A stretch of 7,246 nt of DNA from an uncultured Eubacterium sp. (GCA_902462495.1 CABQCC010000074.1:1-7246); one strand, 5' to 3'; shown: positions 1-6,418, counted from the stretch's first letter. Numbers and translations are program-made. Notes: generated by a model not told the origin, from the letters alone.

Positions 1-80
1 ATTATCTTAATCGGGTTCCTTACTTTTTCGTCGTTGTTTAATTTTCAAGGTCCTTGCTGTCTGTTGTTCTCGTTGACAGC
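1..80 (-). other. rRNA transcript 5' leader (large rRNA gene beyond window)
   Basis: This stretch is downstream of the promoter at 87-115 and has no ORF. Near its 5' end the RNA can form a 6-bp hairpin, GCTGTC/GACAGC (plus-strand arms 56-61 and 75-80, 13-nt loop). It then contains CCTTGAAAATTAAACA (about 35-50), which resembles the conserved CTTTGAAAACTAAACA-like segment found ahead of 16S or 23S rRNA in Firmicutes. That resemblance, with a strong rRNA-style promoter and the adjacent 5S gene, suggests that 16S or 23S rRNA follows past position 1. I cannot tell which, because neither 5' end is in the window. Confidence 0.5.
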
Positions 81-86
81 CTATAT

Positions 87-115
87 ATAATACCACAGTG
101 TCTTGCGTTTGTCAA
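87..115 (-). promoter_or_regulatory. Strong sigma-A promoter for the gene downstream of 5S
   Basis: Minus strand: -35 TTGACA (110-115), exact 17-nt spacer, -10 TATTAT (87-92) preceded by TGG, an extended -10. Initiation would fall near 79-80. This near-consensus promoter lies between the 5S gene and the left edge, so the downstream gene need not rely on readthrough from 5S. It is typical in strength of rRNA promoters. Confidence 0.8.
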
Positions 116-158
116 GAACTTTTTTCAACTTTTTTAAAAAGTTTTTTGTGGTAACCAT

Positions 159-274
159 GTCGGCGTCGACCTATCTTTGCGGGAGGCTGCCCTCCAACTA
201 TTTTCGGCACGCATGAGCTTAACTACCGTGTTCGGTATGGGAACGGGTGGACCCTCAGCGTAATAAACACCGAC
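159..274 (-). rRNA. rrf: 5S ribosomal RNA
   Basis: The minus strand encodes a 116-nt 5S rRNA, the usual bacterial length, of the large ribosomal subunit. The ends were set by terminal helix I: 5' GTCGGTG pairs with 3' CGCCGAC (one G-U). Inside are the diagnostic GGTCCACCCGTTCCCATACC stretch, the following CGAACACGG, and GTTAAGCTC. It has its own promoter 44 bases upstream, and another promoter follows downstream. It therefore looks like the first gene of an rRNA locus or an independent 5S unit, not the usual last gene of 16S-23S-5S. Confidence 0.95.
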
Positions 275-317
275 TATATGTAACGGTCACTTGCGCTTCC
301 GTCATTTGGTAATGTGA

Positions 318-346
318 ATTCTATCATAATTTAATAGAGATGTCAA
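318..346 (-). promoter_or_regulatory. Sigma-A promoter of the 5S rRNA gene
   Basis: Minus strand: perfect -35 TTGACA (341-346), 17-nt spacer, -10 TAGAAT (318-323) with an upstream TGA that makes an extended -10. Predicted initiation near 310 leaves a leader of about 36 nt before mature 5S. It points only at the 5S gene, and no other gene lies between. Confidence 0.85.
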
Positions 347-412
347 GGACTATTTTGATATTTTTTTCAAGTTGTTTTTTCTGTAAATTTGATGTTACTT
401 TTGTTACTAAAA

Positions 413-523
413 TGCAACACCCTTATATATTGTATACTTTGGTTGTACAAGCAGTTGTGGCACATAATATATTGATGTGCACAGTTTTGCCATATATAAT
501 AGGTATAAATATATAGGGGTGCA
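413..523. repeat. 111-bp imperfect inverted repeat in AT-rich spacer
   Basis: The outer ends are TGCAACACCC (413-422) and GGGGTGCA (516-523), followed inward by TATATA-rich arms. The centre is a near-perfect hairpin, gcacat/atgtgc (460-465 and 475-480, 9-nt loop), extendable by GTG/CAC with one bulged base. By eye the two halves align along most of their length, with mismatches and 1-2-nt gaps. There is no T-run after the hairpin on either strand, so it is not a standard terminator. It could be a degenerate MITE-like element, a small structured RNA or a transcript-end structure for the ABC operon. No ORF is present. Confidence 0.45.
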
Positions 524-548
524 AAAATATTTTTTTATTATCTGTAAA

Positions 549-1334
549 TTATGACAAAAGCATACGGTCGTTATCGAGATTTTCGCCGACGGAAATCTTG
601 AATTTTTCGAGAAGATCGGGAACGGTAAGTCCTGAGCGCTCCTCATTTGCGACATCATAAACAACTCTGCCCTTGTCCATCATAATTGTGCGATTGCCAA
701 GATCAAGTGCCGACTGCATATTGTGAGTAATCATCAGACAAGTAATTTTGTTCTCGGCAACAATTTGGTTTGTGAGAGTGAGCACCTTTTCTGCCGTGCC
801 CGGGTCGAGAGCCGCCGTGTGCTCATCGAGTAGCAAAATCTTTGGCGGATTGATGGTTGCCATCATAAGAGTGAGCGCCTGACGCTGACCGCCCGAAAGA
901 AGTCCGACAGGCGAGTTCATTCTGTCTTCAAGCCCCATACCCAAAAGAGCGAGTTTTTCCCTAAACAACTTTTTATCTTTTTTTGAAATTGTGCTGAGCC
1001 AACCGCCGTGACCTGCTGCAAGTGCGAGATTTTCCTCAATGCTCATACCCGGTGCACTGCCTTTCATCGGGTCTTGGAAAAGTCTGCCGATAAAACGAGC
1101 ACGCTTGTGTTCGGGCATAGCGGTGATGTCGTTGCCCTCAAGCAAAATTCTGCCAGCATCGGTGAGATATGTTCCTGCAATAGCGTTGAACAATGTTGAT
1201 TTGCCTGCACCGTTAGCACCGATAATTGTGATAAAATCGCCCTGATTTACTTCAAGGGAAAGATTATTAAGTGCAACCTTTTCATCGGGTGTGCCCTTGA
1301 AAAACACCATTTTTACATCTGACAATGTGAGCAT
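549..1334 (-). CDS. ABC transporter ATP-binding protein (TrpXYZ / ABC_sub_bind type)
   Basis: This is a 261-aa cytoplasmic ATPase that powers the adjacent permease and binding protein. All ABC motifs are visible: Walker A GANGAGKST (39-47), Q-loop Gln87, signature LSGGQ (146-150), Walker B ILLLDE (166-171), D-loop DEHTAALDP (170-178) and switch His204 in MITHNM. The His after the Walker B Glu, and the DEHTAALDP string, fit the ATPase group paired with ABC_sub_bind-type lipoproteins and LivF-like domains. Length is normal. Its ATG shares one base with the permease stop (TAATG), and an AAGGTG ribosome site lies inside the permease 3' end, so translation is probably coupled. It is the last gene of a T-box-controlled operon. 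The ATPase call is near certain; the substrate (tryptophan, another aromatic amino acid, or something else) is not shown. Confidence 0.93.
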   Translation of the reverse strand: MLTLSDVKMVFFKGTPDEKVALNNLSLEVNQGDFITIIGANGAGKSTLFNAIAGTYLTDAGRILLEGNDITAMPEHKRARFIGRLFQDPMKGSAPGMSIEENLALAAGHGGWLSTISKKDKKLFREKLALLGMGLEDRMNSPVGLLSGGQRQALTLMMATINPPKILLLDEHTAALDPGTAEKVLTLTNQIVAENKITCLMITHNMQSALDLGNRTIMMDKGRVVYDVANEERSGLTVPDLLEKFKISVGENLDNDRMLLS

Positions 1335-2287
1335 TATTGCACCTTCTTTCCTACACGAACCTTTGCTTTTCTGATATATTCGGGAAGCTTTGTTTTAAGA
1401 TACGGTCCTGCAATTGCGATGATTACGATAATCGAGGATACGAATTTGAGCATAAACGGAGGCATATGGAGTCCGATTGCGATTTGATATACCAAACGGA
1501 ACACAATTGCACCGAGAACCGCACCGATTGCACGAAGCGGAATTTTGCCTCGTCTGACAAACACTCCGCCGATAAGAAGTGAAGCAAGAGCAACGGTTAC
1601 CATACCTGTGCCGATGTTGATTTCTGCCTGCTTTTGAGCCTGTGCGAGCAAACAACCCGAAAGTGCGGTGAATGAGTTTGCAATGCAAAGTCCGATAATC
1701 GTGGTGACAATCGGATTGATTGATGACGACTTGACCATATCAGGATTGTTGCCTGTTGCACGGATGGAAAGTCCGAGCTTTGTCTTGAGGAAAAGTGACA
1801 GGAAAAGCACAACAAAAAATACTGCCAAAAATGCAATAATAAGTGTTTGCTTGCCCTCAAATGCCGTGCCCTCAAGCTTTGCTTTAAGGAGCGAGAACAC
1901 AGTCTCGCTGCTGTTGAGATTGAGCAATGACGACTTTTTCATAACCGCAATATTGATTGAGTACAGCCCCGTATTTACAACGATACCTGCAAGCAAGCTG
2001 TCTATACCGAGAACGGTTTGCAAAATTGCTGTGATAAATCCCGAAGCAACTCCGGCAAGCATTGCAAGCGGAATTGACAAAAGCGGGTGACCATTGAGCG
2101 CAACGATTGCGCCGACTGCCGCACCGAATGTGAAGCAACCGTCTGTTGAAAGGTCGCAGACATTGAGCATTGTGTAGCTGAGGAACAAAGCAAGCACCGT
2201 GAGCGAGCTGATTAAACCAAGTTCCAAAACGGTTTGCATTTGTCCTGCATCGAATATTGAAGCTAAAGTTGACATTGTTTTCACCAT
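1334..2287 (-). CDS. ABC transporter permease (BPD_transp_2 family)
   Basis: This is a 317-aa hydrophobic integral membrane protein, the channel subunit of the transporter. About eight membrane segments can be drawn, near residues 19-43, 51-65, 68-93, 97-115, 148-168, 192-214, 228-246, 252-272 and 280-298 (the 51-93 stretch is ambiguous). The loop GLSIRATGNNPDMVKSSSIN (172-191) matches the conserved cytoplasmic RA-G-N loop of branched-chain amino acid/TrpY-like permeases, which contacts the ATPase. The C-tail is basic. Start choice is uncertain: the ATG at 2287 has only a weak GAAAG site, whereas Met5 (ATG at 2275) has GGTGA five bases upstream and would give 313 aa. Spacing from the binding-protein gene is 107 bp and holds two hairpins. 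It overlaps the ATPase gene by one base. Confidence 0.92.
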   Translation of the reverse strand: MVKTMSTLASIFDAGQMQTVLELGLISSLTVLALFLSYTMLNVCDLSTDGCFTFGAAVGAIVALNGHPLLSIPLAMLAGVASGFITAILQTVLGIDSLLAGIVVNTGLYSINIAVMKKSSLLNLNSSETVFSLLKAKLEGTAFEGKQTLIIAFLAVFFVVLFLSLFLKTKLGLSIRATGNNPDMVKSSSINPIVTTIIGLCIANSFTALSGCLLAQAQKQAEINIGTGMVTVALASLLIGGVFVRRGKIPLRAIGAVLGAIVFRLVYQIAIGLHMPPFMLKFVSSIIVIIAIAGPYLKTKLPEYIRKAKVRVGKKVQ

Positions 2288-2307
2288 TGTCTTTCATAAA
2301 TTTCACA

Positions 2308-2369
2308 GGCGAACACAGTTCGCCCCTACGATATCGAGAATTATGAGCACCCTGCGATTTGCAAGGTGC
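2308..2369. repeat. Two-hairpin intergenic element between binding protein and permease
   Basis: The plus strand holds GGCGAAC-aca-GTTCGCC (2308-2324, 7-bp perfect stem, 3-nt loop). This is followed by GCACCCTGC-gattt-GCAAGGTGC (2347-2369, 9-bp stem with one C/A mismatch). The element is richer in GC than the spacer around it. The string GGCGAAC..GTTCGCCCCTACG resembles GTAGGGGCGAAC-type palindromic intergenic repeats common in gut Clostridia, as I recall them. No T-run follows on the minus strand. In the operon mRNA it could stabilise the upstream binding-protein message or reduce flow into permease and ATPase, giving excess binding protein. Repeat status cannot be tested within this window, which has only one copy. 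Confidence 0.6.
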
Positions 2370-2394
2370 CAAAAATTTGTTTAATTAACTATTA

Positions 2395-3441
2395 TCAGAA
2401 GCTTTCTGCTGTTGTGATTTCCTTAATCTCTGTGCAGAACGGATTTGACTTTGTCTTTACATCATCAAGTTTGTAGCCAAGAGTTGAGCAAATTTCTGTG
2501 TTGATTGTTGCTGTGCCGTTGTCGAAGAATTTTACAGGATATGTTGCAGGGTCTTTGCCGTTTACAAGAATATCGGAAACCATATCTGCTGTTTGCTGAC
2601 CGAGAGCAACATAGTCAACACCATAGCCGAGGAATGCACCGTTAAGTGCGAATGAATCGGCGCCTGTGAAGTGAGGGATGCCTGCCTTTGCAAGATCTTC
2701 GTAGATTGAAAGCTCTGCTGTCATAATTGTGTTGTCGGTTGGAGTGAATACTGCATCGCACTTGTCGTTGATGATTGTTGAAACAGCCTGCTGAACTTCT
2801 GTTACATTTGTGCCTGTGTATTCCTTGTATGAAACGCCCTTCTTTTCAAGATATTTCTTTGCGTTTTCGATAGGTGTCTTTGATGAATCCTGACTCATAT
2901 CATAAAGAAGTGCGATGTTGTTTGCCTTTTCGTTGTTTGCAAAAATCAAGTCCATAATTGCGTCTGTGTTGAGGTAATCGGATGTGCCGGTTACATTTGC
3001 ACCCGGAGCATTGTCGTCTGCTACCAAGCCTGCACCTACAGGGTCTGAAACTGCTGCGAACACAACAGGGATTTTGTTGTCCTCGGTTGCTGCCTGCATT
3101 GCAACTGCAACAGGTGTGGCAACGCCTACCATAAGGTCAACGCCGGTTGAAATATAGTTTGAAATGATTTGGTTCATAACCGAAGCGTCTGCGTTGCAGT
3201 TTTCTACGGTTACATCAAAAGTTACATTTTTTTCTTCGCCGAGTGAAGTGAGTTGTGACTGAATGCTCTCAACGATTTGATTGAGCGAAGCGTCGTCTAC
3301 ATAGTTGCAAATACCTACCTTGTAAGTGGTCTTTGCGTCTGATTCTGTTTTGCTGTCTGTTGCCTTTTTACTGCAAGCTGCAAAAGCGAAGATGATTGAA
3401 ATTGCTGTGATTACTGCGATGATTTTCTTAAACTTTTTCAT
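2395..3441 (-). CDS. ABC transporter substrate-binding lipoprotein (ABC_sub_bind / TrpX-like)
   Basis: This is a 348-aa extracytoplasmic solute receptor anchored to the outer face of the membrane. The N-terminus is a lipoprotein signal: basic MKKFKK, hydrophobic core 7-20, lipobox FAAC with Cys23, then a polar Ser/Thr/Lys linker to about residue 40. The rest fits the ABC_sub_bind family (PF04392, streptococcal TrpX group): YKVGICNYVDDASLNQIVES near 41-60, a VGVATPVA segment, an AAVSDPVGAGLV segment, a VFTPTDNTI segment and GYGVDYVALGQQTADM near the C-terminus. Length is normal. The ATG is set by AAAGGA about 8 nt upstream. It is the first large gene of the operon and is controlled by the T-box at 3568-3796. 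Family members linked to T-boxes are thought to import amino acids, often tryptophan. The ligand here is not proven. Confidence 0.92.
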   Translation of the reverse strand: MKKFKKIIAVITAISIIFAFAACSKKATDSKTESDAKTTYKVGICNYVDDASLNQIVESIQSQLTSLGEEKNVTFDVTVENCNADASVMNQIISNYISTGVDLMVGVATPVAVAMQAATEDNKIPVVFAAVSDPVGAGLVADDNAPGANVTGTSDYLNTDAIMDLIFANNEKANNIALLYDMSQDSSKTPIENAKKYLEKKGVSYKEYTGTNVTEVQQAVSTIINDKCDAVFTPTDNTIMTAELSIYEDLAKAGIPHFTGADSFALNGAFLGYGVDYVALGQQTADMVSDILVNGKDPATYPVKFFDNGTATINTEICSTLGYKLDDVKTKSNPFCTEIKEITTAESF

Positions 3442-3509
3442 AATAATTTCCTTTCAATGTTAAATGTTAAAAAATGTGATAGATGGATGTTAAATAATAT
3501 GTAAAAAGT

Positions 3510-3542
3510 TTACTGTCGCCATCGTTCTTTCAAAATAAACAT
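3510..3542 (-). CDS. Ten-codon upstream ORF with strong ribosome site (possible leader peptide)
   Basis: Just after the T-box terminator, the minus strand reads AAAAGGAGA (3552-3560), then ATG at 3542, encoding MFILKERWRQ and a TAA stop. The Shine-Dalgarno match is as good as those of the annotated genes, with a spacing of 10 nt from the AAGGAG core. The ORF holds one Trp codon (TGG, 3519-3521). The stop overlaps a small GTAAA-ctt-TTTAC hairpin. The next gene starts 68 nt downstream with its own ribosome site. It may be a translated leader peptide adding a second level of control, a decoy translation site that protects the mRNA, or chance. No function is recognised. Confidence 0.45.
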   Translation of the reverse strand: MFILKERWRQ

Positions 3543-3567
3543 TGCCGCAAATCTCCTTTTGATAAAT

Positions 3568-3607
3568 AAAAAAACTCTCGTCCTGACATTTCTGTCGGGA
3601 CAAGAGT
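3568..3607 (-). terminator. Intrinsic terminator of the T-box leader
   Basis: In minus-strand RNA, ACTCTTGTCC pairs with GGACGAGAGT (10 bp, one G-U). A C/A mismatch follows, then GACA/TGTC closed by a GAAA loop, and the hairpin runs directly into seven T residues (3568-3574). Its 5' arm contains CCCGA, which can instead pair with CGGG of the T-box element. That is the expected antiterminator/terminator switch. Confidence 0.93.
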
Positions 3608-3796
3608 GATAATCTGACTCCTGCGGTGCCACCCGTCTTGACACATATACTGCGCCCACTTTGCACGTACTGTCATACGCAGACTGTTGTTAACGAAGTG
3701 CCTGCTCCGTCTTGCCTACTGAAATTTCGGCTCGCCCTCAAAAGCCCATTCGGTTCTCCCCTTACCTATCGCCATTCCACCATCGGCGACTCTCTG
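3568..3796 (-). promoter_or_regulatory. T-box riboswitch controlling the ABC transporter operon
   Basis: This tRNA-sensing leader RNA acts in cis: uncharged tRNA stabilises the antiterminator and lets transcription enter the transporter genes. Visible parts, in order, are AGAGAG at the Stem I 5' end (3790-3795), GATGGTGGAA on the 5' side of the specifier domain, the apical segment GAACCGAATGGGCTTTTGAG, and the specifier loop TTTCAGTAGG with the conserved AGTA (3717-3720). Then come central stems including CTGCG/CGCAG, the T-box element GACGGGTGGCACCGC (about 3623-3637), and the terminator. The triplet immediately before AGTAGG is TTC (3721-3723), the Phe codon. However, the acceptor-binding bulge UGGC (3628-3631) predicts discriminator base G73, whereas bacterial tRNA-Phe normally has A73. 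Class is certain, tRNA identity is not. Confidence 0.93.
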
Positions 3797-3841
3797 AAAA
3801 GCGGTAAAAAACTTACTTACTCTTTCTCATCGGTTTACTTA

Positions 3842-3870
3842 ACATTAGCACAACAAAACTCATTTGTCAA
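3842..3870 (-). promoter_or_regulatory. Promoter of the T-box/ABC transporter operon
   Basis: Minus strand: perfect -35 TTGACA (3865-3870), 17-nt spacer, -10 TAATGT (3842-3847) preceded by TGC, an extended -10. Initiation near 3835 puts Stem I of the T-box about 40 nt into the transcript. The -35 lies only 23 bp past the lepB stop codon, with no convincing terminator between, so some lepB readthrough could also enter the T-box. Confidence 0.82.
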
Positions 3871-3893
3871 CAATTTTTTGAAAAAATTTTCTG

Positions 3894-4490
3894 CTATTCA
3901 AGTTTGCCGGCGGTGTTGAACGGATAATACCTGAACATAACTTTGCCGACGAACTTGTCACGAGATACAAAATTTGTTGTTGTCCAATATCGTGAATCAA
4001 CGGAATTGTCACGGTTGTCGCCCATTACAAAATAGCTGTCCTCCGGAACAACGAATGTTCCGTTATAACTATCTTTGTTTTCGGGTGCAACAAAATCGTC
4101 ACGCAGTTTCATTGTTTTGCCGTCTGCACCTGTGACATAAACCGTGCCGTCAACAATATTAACCGTTTCGCCCGGAAGTCCGATGATACGCTTGACGAAA
4201 AGTTCTTTTTCGTTATCGGGATATTTGAATATTGCAATGTCAAATCTTTCAGGGTCGTTGAACTTATATTCAAGTCGGCTTGCGATAACACGGTCGCCCT
4301 TTTGGATAGTTTCAAGCATTGAGCCTGTCGGAATTACGGCATTTGCGAATACGCAATATTTAAGTATCATCGCAACAACAAGTGCAATAACGATAGGTGC
4401 GATAAATTCGAGGAACTCACGCAGTTTGGATTTTGGGGTTTCTTCCTCCTTAACCTCGGTTTCTGCTGATGTTTTTACTTTTTTGCTCAT
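3894..4490 (-). CDS. lepB: Signal peptidase I
   Basis: This is a 198-aa membrane-bound serine protease (family S26) that cuts signal peptides from exported proteins at the outer membrane face. A charged cytoplasmic N-tail (1-25) leads into one membrane segment (about 29-48). Then come the catalytic motif IPTGSML with nucleophile Ser57, VKRIIGLPGE with general base Lys100, and the GDNRDNSVDSRYW box (157-169). A single N-terminal anchor and this short length are typical of Gram-positive SipS-type enzymes. The ATG lies 2 nt past the stop of the upstream hydrolase, and its AAGGAAAG ribosome site is inside the hydrolase's last codons, so the two are probably co-translated. It is the last gene of its unit. 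Substrates are general, so the neighbour's function is not informative. Confidence 0.96.
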   Translation of the reverse strand: MSKKVKTSAETEVKEEETPKSKLREFLEFIAPIVIALVVAMILKYCVFANAVIPTGSMLETIQKGDRVIASRLEYKFNDPERFDIAIFKYPDNEKELFVKRIIGLPGETVNIVDGTVYVTGADGKTMKLRDDFVAPENKDSYNGTFVVPEDSYFVMGDNRDNSVDSRYWTTTNFVSRDKFVGKVMFRYYPFNTAGKLE

Positions 4491-4492
4491 AA

Positions 4493-6418
4493 TTATCTTT
4501 CCTTAGCAATTTTAAAAATCATAGATTCAAACGGCTTCATAGTAAGCTCCATCTTTGAGTTATAGCTATAAGTTTCGTCTGTTTCCGCAAGAGATTTGCA
4601 ATAAACATTAAATCTTCTTGCACCTTGAAGGCTCTCCGGTGCACCCATAAGTTTGTTGAGAGTAAGGGTGAGCGAAGTTTCTTCATCGGTCGGGTTGCGA
4701 AGTGCGATTACGCCCTCGTCACCGTCCCAAGAAATGTAGCCGTAGATATTATTTTCAACAGGGTCACCGCCGATGAACTGTGCATTTTGGAGAATGTGGT
4801 AGTTTGCCTTTTGCCAATTCATAGCAGCCGAAAGACTGCGCCACTTGCTGTCATTCATCATATTGACCGAAAGATGAAGCTCGTTGAGAGCCTGACCTCT
4901 GACGGTGCACCAATAAATGTATCTTTCAAACTCCTCATCGGTATAACTTACCTTTGCGGTGTTGCCGTAAATCGGCTCGTGATTATAAAGATTTTTAAGC
5001 GGAATTTGAAGTGCACGCTTGCAAAGGCAGTCAAAATATCTGCCGTCACGATAGGTAATTTCCTTGTCAACCTGTGCCTGATTTTCAAGATTTTTGGCAA
5101 ATCCGATGTCAGCACTGTTTTGCACCCAAATGGAATTAACCCACTGAAGCCACCACGGTGAAACATTGACATAGCAAGTCATATTTATCCAAAGGTTTGG
5201 ATTTGCGGAGCGAAGCTTGTTGTAAAGCTGAATCCACTTTTGCCACATATCGGTTACAAAATACATATCCTCGTAACCGCCTATTGCATGGTCGTGCTTC
5301 GGATTATTGCAAGCTTTCAAGCAGAAACCGTCAAGCTTCCAATAATCAATATCAAACTCGTTTGTGGTTTCAACAAGAAAATCGCCGAGTTTTTCCACAT
5401 ATTTTGATGAAGCAACGCAAATTTCGTGTGATTCTTTGTTAAGATAGCCGTTACCGGCACGCTGATAACGCTTTGCGATTTTATCCGGACGGGTGTATCC
5501 GCCTCGAGGACCGAGCCACAAGCCGAACTTTGAACCCATCTCATTACAAAGAGCAGTTACATTTGTGAGCTTGTTAGGGAACTTTTTGTTGAACGACCAG
5601 AAACTTGCCTTGACATTCGGCCAGCCGTCATCAACAACATAAGCCGCAAGGTCGGGAGCACCGTATGCCTGAAGTTGTTTGTGAACTTCGGCAAACGAAG
5701 TCATAATGTTCTGCTCGGTGATGTCTTTCATATAATCATACCAGCTGTTATACTGAAAACGAAGTGTAGTAGGAACGCTGATTGATTCGATATATTCATA
5801 AAAAGCCTTGCGAACCGACGGCAAAGTGTTATCCGAGCCACCGCCCATAACGGTTACAGGGCAAACGAAACCCTTGCCGAGTGCGTGACCGACAAAATAT
5901 CTGACGGACGCACTGCCGTGAATAATTCTGTTTTCCGTTGCAGGAAATTCGCAGCCAAAGAACAAGCTGTCAATATAAATCGGCTGTCCGAGCATTGACC
6001 AAAATGCAGGGATTTCTCCGCCCTCAACAACAGAAACATCAAAATGTGTCTTTGAATTGATGATTCCGACATTTTCAAGCTCAATAAAATCAACAACTCT
6101 GTCATCGGTTTGGTCAATGAAAATCTGCTTGCAAACGGTGTTGCCGTCATTGTGCACCCAATATTTGAGAGTGACCTGAAGTCCGTCGGTTTCGGCAAAT
6201 CTGAAAACAAGCTTGTCGTCCTCATAGTCGCTGTATTCAACAGGCAAACCCTTTGACGAATACTCTCCGCCGTCAACAAAATGAACAACAAATTCGTTGC
6301 CGTTGCCGTCAGGAACAAAGCTCATTCCCGAATAAGTATTCTTGATTTGAGAAGCATAAAACTTTCCGTCTGTTATTTTAAACTCTCTTTTGAGTCGGTT
6401 ACTTGATAATTTAAACAT
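4493..6418 (-). CDS. Alpha-galactosidase-like glycoside hydrolase (GH36 / clan GH-D type)
   Basis: This 641-aa protein has no signal peptide or membrane segment, so it should be cytoplasmic. Its layout fits clan GH-D: an N-terminal beta-sandwich (about 1-220), a TIM barrel (about 225-515) and a C-terminal beta domain (to 641). Barrel landmarks are NSWYDYM (224-230), VVDDGWPN (261-268), FGLWLGPRGGY (298-308) and DYWKLDGF (358-365), whose Asp363 sits where the GH27/GH36 nucleophile Asp is found. Asp437 in NSADIGF, 74 residues later, is my guess for the acid/base. The classic GH36 SCSGGGGR-type motif is absent, so the substrate may be an unusual alpha-galactoside or alpha-N-acetylgalactosaminide. 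The start has AAGGGGAT upstream. It lies 42 bp after the TSCPD gene and 2 nt before lepB. No sugar transporter or regulator is in the window. Confidence 0.75.
   Translation of the reverse strand: MFKLSSNRLKREFKITDGKFYASQIKNTYSGMSFVPDGNGNEFVVHFVDGGEYSSKGLPVEYSDYEDDKLVFRFAETDGLQVTLKYWVHNDGNTVCKQIFIDQTDDRVVDFIELENVGIINSKTHFDVSVVEGGEIPAFWSMLGQPIYIDSLFFGCEFPATENRIIHGSASVRYFVGHALGKGFVCPVTVMGGGSDNTLPSVRKAFYEYIESISVPTTLRFQYNSWYDYMKDITEQNIMTSFAEVHKQLQAYGAPDLAAYVVDDGWPNVKASFWSFNKKFPNKLTNVTALCNEMGSKFGLWLGPRGGYTRPDKIAKRYQRAGNGYLNKESHEICVASSKYVEKLGDFLVETTNEFDIDYWKLDGFCLKACNNPKHDHAIGGYEDMYFVTDMWQKWIQLYNKLRSANPNLWINMTCYVNVSPWWLQWVNSIWVQNSADIGFAKNLENQAQVDKEITYRDGRYFDCLCKRALQIPLKNLYNHEPIYGNTAKVSYTDEEFERYIYWCTVRGQALNELHLSVNMMNDSKWRSLSAAMNWQKANYHILQNAQFIGGDPVENNIYGYISWDGDEGVIALRNPTDEETSLTLTLNKLMGAPESLQGARRFNVYCKSLAETDETYSYNSKMELTMKPFESMIFKIAKER

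Noticed and set aside
127..143. A/T hairpin AACTTTT/AAAAGTT between 5S and the next promoter as a 5S terminator
   Set aside because: It has only AT pairs and a single terminal G-C, with no T-run on the 5S strand; a T-run is present only on the plus strand, where no gene needs it. It might help end 5S transcripts but cannot be supported.
407..664. 85-codon minus-strand ORF overlapping the ATPase 3' end and the inverted repeat
   Set aside because: It is out of frame with the ATPase, starts inside it, has no ribosome site and has an unnatural composition.
1668..2090. 140-codon plus-strand ORF
   Set aside because: It is the antisense shadow of the permease gene, without its own ribosome site or motifs.
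3872..3888. Perfect A/T palindrome after lepB as a terminator
   Set aside because: It has no GC in the stem and no T-run after it on the minus strand, and it abuts the T-box operon -35; too weak to call.
3626..3919. 97-codon plus-strand ORF
   Set aside because: It is antisense to the T-box RNA and its promoter, which explain the sequence; the protein shows no recognisable features.
4625..5161. 178-codon plus-strand ORF
   Set aside because: It lies wholly antisense to the glycoside hydrolase gene; the hydrolase frame carries the recognisable motifs.
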